This document shows positions 18,331 through 26,347 of a stretch of 64,000 bases of DNA, one piece after another (the stretch's first letter is position 1; each line of letters begins with the position of its first letter). The stretch lies in the NCBI RefSeq assembly GCF_028282165.1, contig NZ_JANQIM010000005.1, positions 124,001-188,000 on the forward strand. Direction: 5' to 3'. Below the pieces are notes generated by a model. The model was not told the origin of the DNA, did not search any database, and was given only the letters and a program-made list of their open reading frames with translations. The translations under genes and the position numbers were made by a program. The stretch is from Winogradskyella sp. GTDB lineage: Bacteria; Bacteroidota; Bacteroidia; Flavobacteriales; Flavobacteriaceae.

Positions 18331-19359
18331 ATGCAGTTGCACATTCAAGTCATTTTCGCGTCTTTCGTCCTGCTGCTACTTATTTTTTTGCTAAGCAGGA
18401 AGGACAAACTCTTCCATAATGAAGTGTTTGCATTATTTGTTGGTGCATTGTTACTAAATAGCTGTTTTGAAATTTTAGCAACGCTCAACATTTTAACCGA
18501 CAGGGTCAATTTCAATCAATTTATAGGTTTCCTTTACGGCCCTTTGCTTCTTTGGTATATAAATTCGATTACCGCAAATTCTAGGAATAAGGTAACGCTT
18601 AGTTATTGGCATTTTGTGCCTGCCGCTATGGTTCTGGCCTTGGAACTATTGCACTATGCCACTGCGATTTTTATGCAATTCCAATTATGGAAGATTATTG
18701 GGATCCTTATAGTAATGCACAATATGGGATATCTTTTTTGGATTTTTAAAATCCTTAACAAGACCAAAACCGAAAAATCACTGCATTATTTAATGCCCTG
18801 GCTTAACTTATTGAGTAAAGGATTTGCAGTTATTCTTGGTATGTTCATCTTGGAACTTTCACTGGCCCTTATAGGTTATTTTAATTACATGTTCATTGTT
18901 CGTTCTATTAACCTAATGCTACTATTGGTCTATATCAATGGAATGGTGTATTTGGGGCTTTCAATCCCTTATATTTTCAATAAAAAAATGAAGTATGCCT
19001 ATTCCAGTCTAAGAGCGGACCAAAAAGAGAGACTGGTCAAAAAACTATCGCGCTATATGAAAGTACAGGAGCCTTTTTTATTCCCTGAGTTATCCCTTGA
19101 AATCCTGGCTTCTCATTTAGAGGTGAAACCTGACCAACTTTCTCTTGTGATTAACGAGCATTATCACAAGAATGTAAAGGACTTTATAAATTCATATCGT
19201 GTGGAAAAAGCCAAACAACTGCTTATTGATAATCCGGACTTGATTATAAAAGAAGTGATGTACGATTCCGGATTTCAGTCCAAATCTACCTTCAATTTGG
19301 TTTTCAAAAACGCAACGGGTATGTCGCCCTCTAAATTTCGTCGTGCCACTACTGTCTAG
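18331..19359 (+). CDS. Membrane-bound AraC-family transcriptional regulator
   Basis: The N-terminal 225 residues contain about seven TM helices, starting with VIFASFVLLLLIFLL. The C-terminal 110 residues are an AraC/XylS HTH domain: LEILASHLEVKPDQLSLVINEHYHKNVKDFINSYR is the first HTH and VMYDSGFQSKSTFNLVFKNATGMSPSKFR the second, with the family signature. This layout, a 7TM sensor joined to an AraC domain, is common in flavobacteria and suggests direct membrane sensing. The thioredoxin-domain gene follows 89 bp downstream and is a plausible target or partner. Confidence 0.88.
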   Translation: MQLHIQVIFASFVLLLLIFLLSRKDKLFHNEVFALFVGALLLNSCFEILATLNILTDRVNFNQFIGFLYGPLLLWYINSITANSRNKVTLSYWHFVPAAMVLALELLHYATAIFMQFQLWKIIGILIVMHNMGYLFWIFKILNKTKTEKSLHYLMPWLNLLSKGFAVILGMFILELSLALIGYFNYMFIVRSINLMLLLVYINGMVYLGLSIPYIFNKKMKYAYSSLRADQKERLVKKLSRYMKVQEPFLFPELSLEILASHLEVKPDQLSLVINEHYHKNVKDFINSYRVEKAKQLLIDNPDLIIKEVMYDSGFQSKSTFNLVFKNATGMSPSKFRRATTV

Positions 19360-19448
19360 AGATTAAAAAAGTCCAACAATACCTTTTTGGACTTCTGGCT
19401 AGAAACTTAATGGTATCATTGGGTTTTAAATCAAAAAACATAAGCAGA

Positions 19449-20543
19449 ATGAAATTTTATTTTTTTTTAAGTTGTCTGGTGGTATTGTGCCCCAAGATTA
19501 ATGCGAACGATAATTTAGTTGAGTTGAATAAGATCATCACAACTTTTAAATCAATGTCCTATGCAGGGTATCATATCAATTATTATGGTACGGGAGAAGT
19601 AAAAAATGCAACTAAGTTTGAAGGCGACGTAAGAATCAAATGGTCCGAGCAAGCGGATTTTGACTATGAAAATATCAGAATTCAGGGCTCATACCATGTT
19701 AAAGACATCTTGGGGAAGCGTAATGAATCAGCCAATATTTATCTAAATGGAGATGTCTTTTGGAACGTAGACCACACTTCCAAAGTGTATACTTATAGTC
19801 CGGATATTAGGTCTACTTTGCGAACCGCATTTAGAAAATCGCCCATTTTTCCTTTCACAGCGCTTACATTTATGAAAAAGAACCCATCAAGCGTAAAAAT
19901 ATCTACCGATGCAAATACCATACAGCTGACCTGTTCGACTAACGGGAAGTCTTTTAGGATTATTGCCAATAAAAGTGATCACAGCATTAGAAAAATTACT
20001 TGGAAAAAAGATAATTGGAAAAAAAATTCGGAAATCACAGCAGAACTCCATTTTAAACATCTGGAGGCAATCAAGGATTTTGGAAAACCTAATGTGAAAG
20101 ACTACGACAAAAAAATGTTGCCGACTAAAGGATACGAAGCACCAAAATGGCAATCCGTTTATCATTCTGGAGGACCTGTAAATCTCGATCAATTTAAAGG
20201 CGAAATTGTGGTTATGGATTTTTGGGCCACTTGGTGTTCACCATGCATAAGAGCCATACCATCCCTCCAAAAATTACATGCAACATATGGAGAAAAAGGC
20301 GTGAATATCTTGGGCTTGAATTATTTTGAAAAACGGAACCCCAAAAAGATTATGAAAAAATTGAAGGCGACTTATCCTACCATTCAAGCTGAAAGTATTG
20401 GCAAGGATTATGGAATTTTAAACTGGCCCACAACATTTGTGGTCGACAAAAAAGGAGTTATAAGGGAAATCATTGTAGGATATCATGGCGAGAAAACCGA
20501 TAAGCAGCTTAACGAACTCATTCAAAAGTTGATCACTGAGTAA
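19449..20543 (+). CDS. TlpA-like exported thioredoxin-fold protein
   Basis: The ATG at 19449 (364 residues) gives a proper signal peptide (ending INAN); a longer in-frame start at 19410 exists. The N-terminal 210 residues are a beta-rich domain with lipoprotein-carrier-like strands (VRIKWSEQADFDYENI, IYLNGDVFWNVD). Residues about 230-364 form a TlpA/ResA-type domain with DFWATWCSPC, active-site Cys263 and Cys266, and the cis-Pro loop LNWPTTFVVD. It should reduce or isomerise disulfides in the periplasm. The regulator gene upstream may control it. Confidence 0.88.
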   Translation: MKFYFFLSCLVVLCPKINANDNLVELNKIITTFKSMSYAGYHINYYGTGEVKNATKFEGDVRIKWSEQADFDYENIRIQGSYHVKDILGKRNESANIYLNGDVFWNVDHTSKVYTYSPDIRSTLRTAFRKSPIFPFTALTFMKKNPSSVKISTDANTIQLTCSTNGKSFRIIANKSDHSIRKITWKKDNWKKNSEITAELHFKHLEAIKDFGKPNVKDYDKKMLPTKGYEAPKWQSVYHSGGPVNLDQFKGEIVVMDFWATWCSPCIRAIPSLQKLHATYGEKGVNILGLNYFEKRNPKKIMKKLKATYPTIQAESIGKDYGILNWPTTFVVDKKGVIREIIVGYHGEKTDKQLNELIQKLITE

Positions 20544-20583
20544 TGTATTCCTTCTTCAGTGCTATTGCGCTTAGACATAGAAA

Positions 20584-20610
20584 TGTTCTGTAATGTACTA
20601 GTGTTATACC
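20584..20610 (-). repeat. Degenerate copy of the island dif-like motif (left edge)
   Basis: Read on the minus strand, TATAAC, then a 9-nt spacer, then TTACAGAACA follows the same pattern as the copy at 26035-26067 (TTACATAACG, spacer, TTATAGAACA). It lies 40 bp after the last core gene before the island. Confidence 0.5.
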
Positions 20611-20726
20611 TGTGCCTAATCTGAAAGGGTAGAGGCTTGGCGACAAAATCGAGCTTGCGAGATTGACTTCATCGAATCTTCGATTTCACGAATACCTATT
20701 TAATGAAATAAATATTTCAGTGAGTA

Positions 20727-20741
20727 AATGTGTGTGGAATG
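20727..20741 (+). repeat. Short copy of the GTGGAATG element
   Basis: AATGTGTGTGGAATG here is shared with the longer elements at 22150 and 26169. The distance from the dif-like motif to this element is 158 bp here and about 165 bp at 26035-26201, so the two form one repeated block with conserved ends and divergent interior. Confidence 0.6.
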
Positions 20742-20757
20742 ACCTATGTGTCCTTAC

Positions 20758-21948
20758 CTATATAGGAAAAGATAATGCGTTGTTGCAGTCTAATAGACCA
20801 AATCCAGATTTTTCATCACGTCCTGGCAAGTATATATCCTTACTTGAACTATGAAGTCTTTGTCTTATTTCTTGTGGTGTCCAATGCGGGAATGCTTGTT
20901 TTAGTAAAGCTATGGCTGCTGCAACATGTGGAGCCGCATAACTTGTCCCACTACCAATACCATAACCTCCACCTGGATTAGTTGATAAAACTAGATGTCC
21001 AGGAGCAACGATTTCTACACTTTGAGTTACTGGAAGGTTAATGGGACCATAAGAAGATTTTTCCCATATACTTTCATTTTCCTTAGTTGCACCAACGCTA
21101 ATATAACTTGGACATCTCGAAGGGTTAGTAACCCAATGATTAGCTTGATTTCCCGAATTACCTGCAATTCCCACAACCGAACAACCTGCATCAACAAGTT
21201 TTCTGGCCATTTCTTCCCAAGAACTCCAAAATGGGGCATTTGGATCATTTTCCCCACCTGTATTCCATAAACTAAAGGAAACAACATCTATTTTTTCCTT
21301 AATTGCCTCTTCCATTGCTGCAAAAACCCATTCTTCTTTGGCTCTACCGTTATTAGATATTCTATAAGCATAGATTTCAGAATCATGAGCAATTCCAATA
21401 ACCCCATTAGCATTATTTTTTGCGCCAATAATTCCCGCACAAAAAGTTCCGTGTGGATCAGTAGGGTTTTGCCAATCACTAATACCAGTTACAAAAGAAG
21501 AACCTCCAGTAATGTTTAAATCTGGGTGAGAAGTATCAACTCCTGAATCTAAAATTGCAATTTTTACACCTTTACCAGTGGCTTTATTCCAAGCCATATC
21601 AGCCTTTACTTGCTTTACATTCCATTTGATTTCACTAACAAAATCACTTTCCCGTATGGGTGAAATTTCATCTTGTGAATAAAGCATCAATTCTTCTACA
21701 GATGTAATTTCTTCTATTTCTGCATAATCTTTTAAAAGAAGGATTTCATTCTCATCTAATTTAGTATAACATGTTGAAATAGAATTATATATACGAACAT
21801 CATCGTCATTCTCTTTGTCTATTTCATTTGACGATATTAATGCCTCTCTGCCATCTTTAATATTTTGAATTGGTCTTTTGAATATTTTGGAAAAATCAGG
21901 TTTATCTAATCCCTTTTTTGATAATTTTATTTTGTAATCTTTCTTCAT
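20758..21948 (-). CDS. Intracellular-type S8 subtilisin-like peptidase
   Basis: The 396-residue protein has no signal peptide. Residues 1-110 are charged and may act as a propeptide or substrate-recognition domain. The catalytic domain has the full triad: Asp134 in AILDSGVD, His166 in DPHGTFCAG and Ser336 in GSGTSYAAPHVAA, with the oxyanion Asn in GIAGNSG. It is therefore probably active. It lies inside the accessory island, divergent from the HerA-like ATPase gene, with its stop 17 bp from a GTGGAATG repeat. Whether it belongs functionally to the HerA module or is an independent passenger cannot be told from this window. Confidence 0.85.
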   Translation of the reverse strand: MKKDYKIKLSKKGLDKPDFSKIFKRPIQNIKDGREALISSNEIDKENDDDVRIYNSISTCYTKLDENEILLLKDYAEIEEITSVEELMLYSQDEISPIRESDFVSEIKWNVKQVKADMAWNKATGKGVKIAILDSGVDTSHPDLNITGGSSFVTGISDWQNPTDPHGTFCAGIIGAKNNANGVIGIAHDSEIYAYRISNNGRAKEEWVFAAMEEAIKEKIDVVSFSLWNTGGENDPNAPFWSSWEEMARKLVDAGCSVVGIAGNSGNQANHWVTNPSRCPSYISVGATKENESIWEKSSYGPINLPVTQSVEIVAPGHLVLSTNPGGGYGIGSGTSYAAPHVAAAIALLKQAFPHWTPQEIRQRLHSSSKDIYLPGRDEKSGFGLLDCNNALSFPI

Positions 21949-22149
21949 TTTTTCTAAATTAAAAATACCTGCTCAGTTTCATTATAAAATTGAATTTTTA
22001 ATGAACAAGATAAAATACCCAATAAAGGGTAATTTTAATTTGTGAATAGTAAATAGGCATTACTTGTTTAATAAGTAAAAATAAGAAAATCAACCTGTTA
22101 TAACAAATCGCCGTTTTTTTGTTTAAGATTTTTTCTTTACCAGAATTAC

Positions 22150-22181
22150 AATAGGAGAGTAGTGGAATGTGCGTGGAATGG
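22150..22181 (+). repeat. 5' cassette element, HerA module copy
   Basis: ATAGGAGAGT followed by AGTGGAATGTGCGTGGAATGG. The KAP-module copy at 26171-26202 differs at only a few positions. Both lie 62-65 bp upstream of an identical TATATTTA box, so the element marks the 5' boundary of each module. Confidence 0.65.
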
Positions 22182-22242
22182 TTTTGTACATAACTTGTTG
22201 AAAACTACGGAAAACCGTAATCATATACTTGTTAAAATTTAG

Positions 22243-22250
22243 TATATTTA
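22243..22250 (+). promoter_or_regulatory. Candidate -7 box of the HerA module
   Basis: TATATTTA followed by AATTCTCCCTT is nearly the same as the sequence upstream of the KAP gene (TATATTTA, AACTCTGCCTT at 26267). It resembles the Bacteroidota -7 box, though no well-spaced TTG is present. Confidence 0.4.
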
Positions 22251-22343
22251 AATTCTCCCTTAACAATTAATTGCACTCGAACAGATTTAAACTTTTCGTA
22301 TTGTGATTTGATTTACTATACTTGAATCATTTTATATAGTTAA

Positions 22344-24572
22344 ATGAAAATTAACCTAACACAGCCTCAAAGAACTCTAGCAGCAATCATTTATTTATTA
22401 TTGCTAATATTATTATTCAGCTTAATTGACGGAAATTTTAATGAGTTGTTATTTAAATCTTCAGATGACAAAAGAGTTTGGTTTTTTTCTGGAGCTCTAT
22501 TAATAATTTTAGGAAAATACATTGCTGAACCGTTTTTTAGTAAACCCACTGATGCAATTGCAAATTCAGCAGCAGTAATAATTACATTATTAACGTTAAA
22601 TGATAAAGATAGATTTACATTATATAAAGTTATTTTAGTACTAGCAATACTAGTATTGATTTCTAGCTTAATCACAATTTTCTTAAAAAACTTTAATCAG
22701 GAAAATAAAACAATTCAAAGAATAAATGCAAGTGCTTATAAAATAGCGACAGATATTGGCAATTATAAAGTTCTATTTTCACTTGTTTACTTATCTACTG
22801 TCCATACATACTTTTTAAATATTTCTGAACCAGATATAATCTCTACAATTGTATTATTTGCATTCTGGTATATTTTAATCTCTTTTGATATAGTTGGCTG
22901 GTTTATAAAAACATTTATAAATCTAGTATTATCTACTAGTGATGATTTAGAAGAAGATTTAGGTTTAGCTATTGGTTGTGAAAATCCTTTATTATATAAA
23001 GTAGAAGTAGACTTTTTAAAAAATAAAAGTTCAAAGATTGATATAGGAGATTTGGTTACAGTAGAAAATGAGAAATTAAATAAATCTGTTGGAATCGTTA
23101 TTAATAAAAAACAATTACTCAATAAATTTTGGCTAGAGGTATATCTATTAGTGGATGAAAATGAAAATGTTATTAAGATGCCACAAGTGCATAGGTTAAA
23201 ATTTTTAAATGAAAAGAAAATATTACAGTTCAAGAATTCAGTAAAAAAAATTAAAACACTAGATTCTCTACCTGAATCAAATAGAAACCAAGTAGGAAAT
23301 AATAAACTTTATAGAAAACGAGAAAATTTTGTTGGTTATATTGAAAAAGGCTCAAACATAAATCAAATAATATTCTTGCATTTAGGAGAAAAAGAAATCA
23401 AAGAAGGTGCGATTGTTGTTTCCGAGATTTATGGAGAAGAAGTTTTATTTCAAGTAATTGATGGTCAGACAAGAGAAGAACCTTTGGAGTTTAAAGATGG
23501 TTATGGATATGAAGTTGCTTATGCTCGAAAAATAGGTAGTTATGATAATAAAAATAAAGAACTTAAAGTTAGGAATTGGTTGCCAAGAATATATACTCCA
23601 GTCTTTGTTTTTGAAAGTGAAGATTTAAGTGAGGAAAGGTTGCTCGAAATTTCCAATAATTCGATTGGTAGACTTCCAAAAACTACCTTTGAAATACCTA
23701 TTAATGACTATAATTCTTTGGTTACTCATAATACAGCAATTCTAGGTATTCTCGGAATTGGAAAATCTCGCCTTACATTCGAAATTCTTAAAAAACTAAT
23801 TAATAAAACAGGCGTCAAAATAATTTGTATTGATGTTACTAAACAATATCAAACTGAATTATTAGATTATTTTGAAGAAGATAAACTTATGATTGATTTA
23901 TCTGAAGAAGAACTTAAAGATTTAAAAGCTAAAAATGCTGATGGTAATTTTGATAATCCAACAAGTTGGGGAAATGAAAGTATATATAGAGAAAAATTAG
24001 ATAAGTGTATTTCAGATTTTTACAATAGTGAAAGTAGAGTTTTGATATTAAATCCTGATTGGCACAATGTTTCAGTAGCCGGAAGTAAATTTAAAATAAC
24101 GCATAAAGAAGATTTAACAATTGCCCAGAAAACAAGAATTATTAGCGAAAGAGCTTTTATCTACTCTTATAATCAAGGAGAAACTACTGACGCTCGATGC
24201 ATGATAGTATTTGAAGAAGCTCATTCTCTAATCCCAGAATGGAATTCTGTTGCCAATGATGGAGATAAAACAGCAGTAAATGGTACTGCAAAAGTTATTC
24301 TGCAAGGAAGAAAATTTGGATTAGGTTCGCTTGTTATAACGCAACGTACAGCTAATATAAGTAAGAGTATATTGAATCAATGTAATACAATTTTTGCTCT
24401 GAGAGTATTTGATGATACAGGGAAACAATTTCTTGAAAATTACATAGGTTCAGATTATTCAAACATTTTGCCAACTCTAGAGGAGAGACATGCAATTGCA
24501 GTTGGAAAGGCATTAAAATTAAAGCAACCAGTAATCATAGAGTTAAATGATATGAAAAGAGTTACAAATTAA
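22344..24572 (+). CDS. Membrane-anchored HerA-like (DUF87) ATPase
   Basis: The 742-residue protein has an N-terminal membrane region with about five TM helices (residues 10-205). A beta-rich middle region (about 225-420) looks like HAS-barrel-type folds, and the HerA/FtsK-type P-loop ATPase is at the C-terminus. The Walker A motif is GILGIGKSRL (about 467-476). Walker B is MIVFEEAHSLIP (about 620), and the sensor/arginine segment is QGRKFGLGSLVITQRTANISK. HerA ATPases act as hexameric DNA translocases with nucleases (NurA, DUF4297, Sir2) in repair or defence; a membrane-fixed form suggests action on DNA at entry or on membrane complexes. The partner gene starts 11 bp downstream. Confidence 0.85.
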   Translation: MKINLTQPQRTLAAIIYLLLLILLFSLIDGNFNELLFKSSDDKRVWFFSGALLIILGKYIAEPFFSKPTDAIANSAAVIITLLTLNDKDRFTLYKVILVLAILVLISSLITIFLKNFNQENKTIQRINASAYKIATDIGNYKVLFSLVYLSTVHTYFLNISEPDIISTIVLFAFWYILISFDIVGWFIKTFINLVLSTSDDLEEDLGLAIGCENPLLYKVEVDFLKNKSSKIDIGDLVTVENEKLNKSVGIVINKKQLLNKFWLEVYLLVDENENVIKMPQVHRLKFLNEKKILQFKNSVKKIKTLDSLPESNRNQVGNNKLYRKRENFVGYIEKGSNINQIIFLHLGEKEIKEGAIVVSEIYGEEVLFQVIDGQTREEPLEFKDGYGYEVAYARKIGSYDNKNKELKVRNWLPRIYTPVFVFESEDLSEERLLEISNNSIGRLPKTTFEIPINDYNSLVTHNTAILGILGIGKSRLTFEILKKLINKTGVKIICIDVTKQYQTELLDYFEEDKLMIDLSEEELKDLKAKNADGNFDNPTSWGNESIYREKLDKCISDFYNSESRVLILNPDWHNVSVAGSKFKITHKEDLTIAQKTRIISERAFIYSYNQGETTDARCMIVFEEAHSLIPEWNSVANDGDKTAVNGTAKVILQGRKFGLGSLVITQRTANISKSILNQCNTIFALRVFDDTGKQFLENYIGSDYSNILPTLEERHAIAVGKALKLKQPVIIELNDMKRVTN

Positions 24573-24583
24573 AACGAAGATAA

Positions 24584-25255
24584 ATGGCGCTAAAAAAATT
24601 ACCAGTAAAGAAATTAGTGGAATTTCGAAGATTATCGAAGAGAAGACAACTCACATTTACTAATAGACTCAAGTCACCTAAAGAATCAAGTTCATCAGGA
24701 GGCGATTATTGGGTAAGAAGTATTAGCGCAATTAGTAATGCTTTTAGAGAAAACGACAACTCCTATATAAATAAAAAACTTGAATAAACTAAAGAACTTT
24801 TTGATATAACTCAAAGAAGTCAAACAAAAACGATGTATAAGAGAAACATTGACATATTAGATAAGTATAAAAATTTTGACTTTGAGGTTTGGAGGCCTAC
24901 ATCAGAACTAAAATTCCTAAAAAAGCCTAATTCATTGTTGGAGATGAACGGATTGCCAGTTCAAATTCGTCCAAATCATGTTTTCTATTATGGAGCAAAG
25001 GATAAAAAAAGTTTAGGTGGTATTTGGTTCATTACCTGGTTAGAAGGTTTTAAAAGGAGTGATTTAGGCATTTATTCTGAAGCATTATACAGATACCTAA
25101 CATCCTATTTTTCTGAAGAGTACGAAATAAACCCAGCTTCGTGTATTACTGTCGATGTTTCAAGTACTAATTCTGTAGGTTATAATGAGATAATTAATGG
25201 GGAAATTCCCTCATTATTAGATTCAACTTTATCGGAACTGAAAAAATTCATTTAG
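24584..25255 (+). pseudogene. HerA partner gene interrupted by in-frame TAA
   Basis: An ATG at 24584 opens 67 codons ending in TAA at 24785-24787. The same frame continues without another stop, through TKELFDITQRSQTKT and an ATG at 24833, to 25255. The second part (140 residues from 24833) has coherent protein character with LEMNGLPVQIRPNHVFYYG and IWFITWLEGFKRSDLG. Together they make about 222 residues, which I believe is one gene. From memory, full-length proteins with both halves (KLVEFRRLS, GGDYWVRS, LEMNGLP motifs) follow HerA-like genes elsewhere. The gene is either a nonsense pseudogene, two polypeptides, or a readthrough product. No nuclease motif is visible. Confidence 0.65.
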
Positions 25256-25265
25256 AAGTCAGTTG

Positions 25266-25292
25266 GCCTCATAAAATTTTGGTGAAAACAAT
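25266..25292 (+). repeat. 3' cassette element, HerA module copy
   Basis: GCCTCATA, ATTTTGG and AAAACAAT occur in this order with the same spacing as at 31933-31959 (23 of 27 positions identical). Each copy lies directly downstream of the last gene of a module. Confidence 0.6.
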
Positions 25293-25320
25293 CTACCTTC
25301 GTTGCACTTCGGCAGACAAG

Positions 25321-25337
25321 TAGGAGAGTGGAATGAC
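25321..25337 (+). repeat. Short GTGGAATGACC element
   Basis: TAGGAGAGTGGAATGACC overlaps in sequence with the 5' cassette elements at 22150 and 26171, and its GTGGAATGACC end matches the left-edge copy at 20733. It looks like a truncated element left between modules. Confidence 0.45.
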
Positions 25338-25362
25338 CATACTTTGTTCTGCAAGAGAAATC

Positions 25363-25569
25363 CTAAGACGATTTTCCTTTTCTGTGACCAGTCGGGTAGG
25401 GCTTTATCTTCTTTTTAAAATCCTCAATCTCATTTTTTAGTTTTTTGTTGGCGTTTGCGATGAGTTCATTTTGGTGCTTCATGATGCTAATGAGATCGTG
25501 CATAGCGTTTAGGTTTTCTAATTGGGCGTATACGATTTGTTCTAATTCTGCTTTTGTGTATCTAAACAT
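25363..25569 (-). CDS. Small coiled-coil protein
   Basis: The 68-residue protein is predicted helical throughout (ELEQIVYAQLENLNAMHDLI, NANKKLKNEIEDFKKKI), with a basic C-terminal tail (GHRKGKSS). It is divergent from the XRE-type regulator at 25716, 146 bp away, and the two probably form a pair in which the regulator controls this gene. It resembles small flavobacterial proteins found beside such regulators, but no function is known. Confidence 0.55.
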   Translation of the reverse strand: MFRYTKAELEQIVYAQLENLNAMHDLISIMKHQNELIANANKKLKNEIEDFKKKIKPYPTGHRKGKSS

Positions 25570-25715
25570 TTCTATTATGTGTAATTTTTTAATACAAAAG
25601 TTTCAATTTTCTATCCAAAAGTATACAAAATAAATCCAAATCCAAAACATTTGGTTCAAAATTTGATACAACTGTATACATAATCTATATTTATGTTTTT
25701 AAAAATAAAATACTT

Positions 25716-25937
25716 ATGACCAGATTAGGTCTATATTTGGCTAAGAAATCCATTAACAAGGCAGAAGTCTCTCGTAAGACTGGGATTAGTAAATCAAGAA
25801 TGAGCCAGTTAAGTTCTAATGAGTCAACAAAACTTCGTGCAGATGAATTGTATCTAATTGCTTTAGCCATAGATGTCGATCCATGTGAAATCTTCCAGGA
25901 AGTTTGTGGAGACCTCAAATTGCGTGAGGAAGCATAA
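25716..25937 (+). CDS. Small XRE-family HTH regulator
   Basis: The 73-residue protein is essentially one Cro/C1-type helix-turn-helix: LGLYLAKKSINKAEVSRKTGISKSRMSQLS, followed by the capping helices ADELYLIALAIDVDPCEIFQEV. It has no effector domain. It lies divergent from the coiled-coil gene at 25569 and between the HerA and KAP modules. An exact 11-bp dif-arm copy starts 6 bp after its stop. Confidence 0.8.
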   Translation: MTRLGLYLAKKSINKAEVSRKTGISKSRMSQLSSNESTKLRADELYLIALAIDVDPCEIFQEVCGDLKLREEA

Positions 25938-25942
25938 TTTCT

Positions 25943-25953
25943 ATTTTACATAA
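25943..25953 (+). repeat. Exact dif-arm copy
   Basis: ATTTTACATAA, identical to the reverse complement of the right arm of the dif-like site at 32653-32680. The opposite arm is not recognisable. Confidence 0.5.
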
Positions 25954-26034
25954 TACTAATAATGCAAATCGTCATGGCACGATTTACAAACCGATTCTAG
26001 CCACTCAACCTGTGGTGCTATTATTCTAAATATA

Positions 26035-26067
26035 CAATTGTTCTATAATGTACTTGCGTTATGTAAC
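26035..26067 (-). repeat. Degenerate dif-like motif between modules
   Basis: On the minus strand this reads GTTACATAACG, a spacer, then TTATAGAACAATTG. It shares TTACATAA and TTATAGnACAA with the copies at 32475 and 32653, but the spacer is about 10 bp, so it is unlikely to be a working Xer site. Confidence 0.5.
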
Positions 26068-26168
26068 TTAGCTTTGGTAAAAAGCTAAGGTTCAATGCAT
26101 AGTTTCTTTATTTTTTTCTTCTCAAATGTTTCTCTACTCAGTTAATGGAACACTTTTTTTACGAAGTG

Positions 26169-26202
26169 AAGATAGGAGCGCAGTGGAATGTGTGTGGAAT
26201 GG
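26169..26202 (+). repeat. 5' cassette element, KAP module copy
   Basis: AGATAGGAGCG followed by CAGTGGAATGTGTGTGGAATGG. It nearly matches the element upstream of the HerA gene (22150-22181) and lies at the same distance from the promoter-like box. Confidence 0.65.
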
Positions 26203-26266
26203 ATTAGAAGTTAATAACTTTCAAACATTTACGGTTTTCCCTCAAATTAGCTCATAGTAATTTCAT

Positions 26267-26274
26267 TATATTTA
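26267..26274 (+). promoter_or_regulatory. Candidate -7 box of the KAP operon
   Basis: TATATTTA followed by AACTCTGCCTT, the same box and context as upstream of the HerA gene. The ATG is 74 bp downstream. Confidence 0.4.
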
Positions 26275-26347
26275 AACTCTGCCTTGTACTAAAAAATCAG
26301 CTATTAATCTGGTAAATAAATCAGCTTAGAATCCTTTTTAATTTAGT

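Larger units (their letters stand above)
21949..22343. other. Divergent intergenic region, S8 peptidase / HerA-like gene
   Basis: No gene is seen. The right half carries the GTGGAATG element (22150-22181), an ACGGAAAACCGT palindrome (22206-22217) and the TATATTTA box (22243-22250), in the same order as upstream of the KAP gene. The left half is AT-rich with nothing recognisable. Confidence 0.6.
25938..26347. other. Intergenic region with repeats ahead of the KAP operon
   Basis: No gene is present. From left to right it holds a dif-arm copy (25943), a degenerate dif-like motif (26035-26067), a hairpin of CTTAGCTTTGG and AAAGCTAAGG (26067-26091), the 5' cassette element (26171-26202), ACGGTTTTCC (26231-26240) and a TATATTTA promoter box (26267). 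Confidence 0.65.

Noticed and set aside
19369..19394. Terminator after the AraC-type gene
   Set aside because: An 8-bp stem (AAGTCCAA/TTGGACTT) exists, but no T-tract follows. Readthrough into the thioredoxin gene is possible.
24833..25255. Independent 140-residue gene after the HerA ATPase
   Set aside because: It is in the same frame as the preceding 67 codons with only a TAA between, and both parts look like pieces of one protein. It is treated as one interrupted gene, although two chains remain possible.
26040..26070. Integron attC site, suggested by GCGTTATGTAAC
   Set aside because: The core does not fit GTTRRRY/RYYYAAC, no paired second core was found, and there is no integron integrase. 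The dif-like explanation fits more copies.
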